From Bradyrhizobium sp. (GTDB lineage: Bacteria; Pseudomonadota; Alphaproteobacteria; Rhizobiales; Xanthobacteraceae), in contig JAFAUV010000276.1 in the NCBI GenBank assembly GCA_019243075.1, positions 1-8,209 of the forward strand: a stretch of 8,209 nucleotides of DNA, in the 5' to 3' direction. Below the pieces are notes generated by a model. It was not told where the DNA came from. It searched no databases and saw only the letters and a program-made list of their open reading frames with translations. Numbering within the stretch: position 1 is the first letter of the stretch; every line of letters begins with the position of its first letter. Of this stretch, positions 6,826 to 8,209 are shown one piece after another. Made by a program: the position numbers and the translations under genes.

Positions 6826-7644
6826 TTATTCACCCCCGCCGAGCAGGGATCCGTGCCGGCGGGCGCTGTTCAAAAGGGCAATGAATGCTGCAAAGGACGC
6901 CAGCAAAAGCACGACATTGATGGCCAGCGCCGCGGCCATCAGGTCGGCGCGGAAGACATGATCGGTGAGCAGCGCCCGCAAGCCCTCGAACACATAGGTC
7001 GGCGGCAGGCACCAGGAGACATGCTGCAGCCACACCGGCAGCACCTTGACCGGATAGTAGACGCAGGCGAGCGGCATCAGCGCAAACATCAGCGTCCACA
7101 CGATGCCCTCGGCGCCGAGGCCGTTGCGCAGCACGAGGCCGGAGACAAAGATGCCGACCGCCCAGCTCGTGAAGATCAGGTTGCAGAAAAAGGCGACCGC
7201 GGGCAGCCCCAGCCCGAGAAAATCGAAATTGAAGACATAGAGCGCGAGCAGCATCATCGGGACCACGCCGATCGCCAGCCGAATGAGGCTCATCACCATC
7301 AGCGCCAGCAGAAATTCGATCGGCTTCAGCGGGCTCATCATCAGGTTGCCGAGGTTGCGCGCCCACATCTCTTCCAGGAAGGAGATGGAAAAGCCGAGCT
7401 GGCCGCGGAACAGGATGTCCCACAGGATGACGGCGCCGATCAGCGTGCCGCCGGCGCGCGCGAAGAAGCCGGCATTCTGCGCGATATAGCTCTGCAGAAA
7501 GCCCCAGGTGACGACCTGCAGGATCGGCCAGTACATCAATTCCAACAGCCGCGGCCAGGACGACAGCAGCAGGTACCAATAACGCAGGATCATCGCACCG
7601 ACGCGATGGACCGAGAGGCCGCGGCGCAAGACGACCTCGCTCAC
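6826..7644 (-). CDS. ABC-2 type transporter permease
   Basis: This 272-residue inner-membrane protein has about six hydrophobic segments (near 31-53, 67-88, 111-137, 143-171, 180-200 and 235-258), the usual topology of ABC-2 exporter permeases. Family marks are the cytoplasmic stretch EEMWARNLGNLMMSPLKP (91-108) after the second segment, and LPPTYVFEGLRALL (213-226) before the last one. The start is a GTG at 7644 that overlaps the stop codon of the ATPase gene (GTGA, four bases). AGGAG lies eight bases upstream inside the ATPase gene, so translation is probably coupled. With that ATPase it would form a homodimeric or heteromeric export pump. The substrate is unknown: family members move drugs, polysaccharides, lipids or Nod factors, and nothing here discriminates. 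Confidence 0.92.
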   Translation of the reverse strand: MSEVVLRRGLSVHRVGAMILRYWYLLLSSWPRLLELMYWPILQVVTWGFLQSYIAQNAGFFARAGGTLIGAVILWDILFRGQLGFSISFLEEMWARNLGNLMMSPLKPIEFLLALMVMSLIRLAIGVVPMMLLALYVFNFDFLGLGLPAVAFFCNLIFTSWAVGIFVSGLVLRNGLGAEGIVWTLMFALMPLACVYYPVKVLPVWLQHVSWCLPPTYVFEGLRALLTDHVFRADLMAAALAINVVLLLASFAAFIALLNSARRHGSLLGGGE

Positions 7645-8209
7645 GGCACGGTCTCCTGCACGCGGCCACGCGCGACATCGAGAAATACCTCCTCGAGATT
7701 GGCACGGCTGTAGCGGGCCATGATGCCGTCCGGGCTGTCGTCCTCCTCGATCCGCCCGCGCTTCAAGATGATGACGCGGTCGCAGAGCCGCTCGACCTCG
7801 AACATGTTGTGCGAGGCAAGCAGGATGGTGGCCTCATGGTCCTTGCGATAGGTCTCCAGGTGCTCGCGCACCCAGTCGGCCGTGTCCGGATCGAGCGAGG
7901 CGGTGGGCTCGTCCAGGAGCAGCAGCTCGGGCTGGTTGATCAGCGCTTTGGCGAGCGCGACACGCGTCTTCTGCCCGGCCGACAGCTTGCCGTTCGGGCG
8001 GTCGAGGAAATCATCGAGGTCGAGATCGGACGCGAGCTGACGGATGCGCTGGGCAAGGCCCTTCACCGCATAGAGCCGGCCGAAGATGGTCAGGTTCTGC
8101 CGCACCGTGAGCCGCATCGGCATGTCGACATAGGGGCTCTCGAAATTCATCCGGCCCAGCACCTGGGCGCGGCGCTCGGGCATCGACTGACCGAGCACGG
8201 TGATGCGGC
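7641..8209 (-). CDS. ABC transporter ATP-binding protein (partial, N-terminus beyond the window)
   Basis: The last 188 residues of a nucleotide-binding subunit are visible. The gene runs off the right edge, and the frame stays open to position 8209 (RITVLG...), so the GTG at 8198 is not a real start. Walker A lies outside the window. Present in order are the Q-loop region, the signature LSAGQKTRVALAKAL (LSAGQ in place of LSGGQ), Walker B with D-loop PELLLLDEPTASLDP, and the H-loop LLASHNMFEVERL. The end, ANLEEVFLDVARGR, is typical of ABC-2 partner ATPases. The usual GY-x-x-Q of the Q-loop is replaced by GRMNFESPYVDMP, so the expected Gln is absent. The ATPase hydrolyses ATP to drive the permease encoded directly downstream, whose start it overlaps by four bases. 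Confidence 0.93.
   Translation of the reverse strand, partial: RITVLGQSMPERRAQVLGRMNFESPYVDMPMRLTVRQNLTIFGRLYAVKGLAQRIRQLASDLDLDDFLDRPNGKLSAGQKTRVALAKALINQPELLLLDEPTASLDPDTADWVREHLETYRKDHEATILLASHNMFEVERLCDRVIILKRGRIEEDDSPDGIMARYSRANLEEVFLDVARGRVQETVP

Noticed and set aside
6742..7713. 323-codon open frame on the plus strand
   Set aside because: It is a Gln/His/Arg/Asp-rich antisense shadow of the membrane permease, whose hydrophobic codons read as polar residues in reverse.
1..8209. Search for CRISPR arrays, insertion sequences, tRNA/rRNA genes, toxin-antitoxin pairs or phage genes
   Set aside because: No regular direct repeats, transposase or integrase motifs, tRNA cloverleaf or rRNA sequence was recognised by eye. 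The genes present are ordinary housekeeping and transport families.

Overview
This is a chromosomal-looking stretch of high-GC DNA. The protein styles, GC-ending codons, an intracellular polyhydroxybutyrate depolymerase, and a branched-chain amino-acid-type binding protein without adjacent permeases all suggest an alphaproteobacterium, most likely a Bradyrhizobium-like member of the Rhizobiales. That placement rests on recognising protein families, not on a search.

Layout. From the left, positions 135-1361 (+) encode a secreted Leu/Ile/Val-type ABC substrate-binding protein, closed by a clear hairpin/T-run terminator. A long imperfect palindrome at 1425-1458 lies between it and the convergent DUF1330 gene (1488-1931, -). 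A 125-base divergent intergenic region, holding a CtrA-like motif, leads to a bifunctional class A penicillin-binding protein (2057-4237, +). This converges on a YgjP/DUF45-type zinc metallohydrolase (4299-5054, -). About 320 bases of palindrome-rich non-coding DNA follow. Then comes an intracellular PHB depolymerase, phaZ (5377-6702, -), with a promoter-like region containing a possible PhaR operator. Last is a two-gene ABC exporter operon on the minus strand: the ATPase (7641 to beyond the right edge, N-terminus missing) overlaps the GTG start of the ABC-2 permease (6826-7644) by four bases.

How the genes relate. Only the exporter pair is convincingly a functional unit. The others look like single-gene transcription units: nutrient uptake or sensing, peptidoglycan synthesis, a putative metallohydrolase, and mobilisation of stored carbon. 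I see no mobile element, CRISPR array, RNA gene or defence locus, and no evidence of a new multi-gene system. The points most worth checking are small: the possible PhaR box at phaZ, the non-canonical Q-loop of the exporter ATPase, the palindrome at 1425-1458 and the CtrA-like site before the PBP gene.
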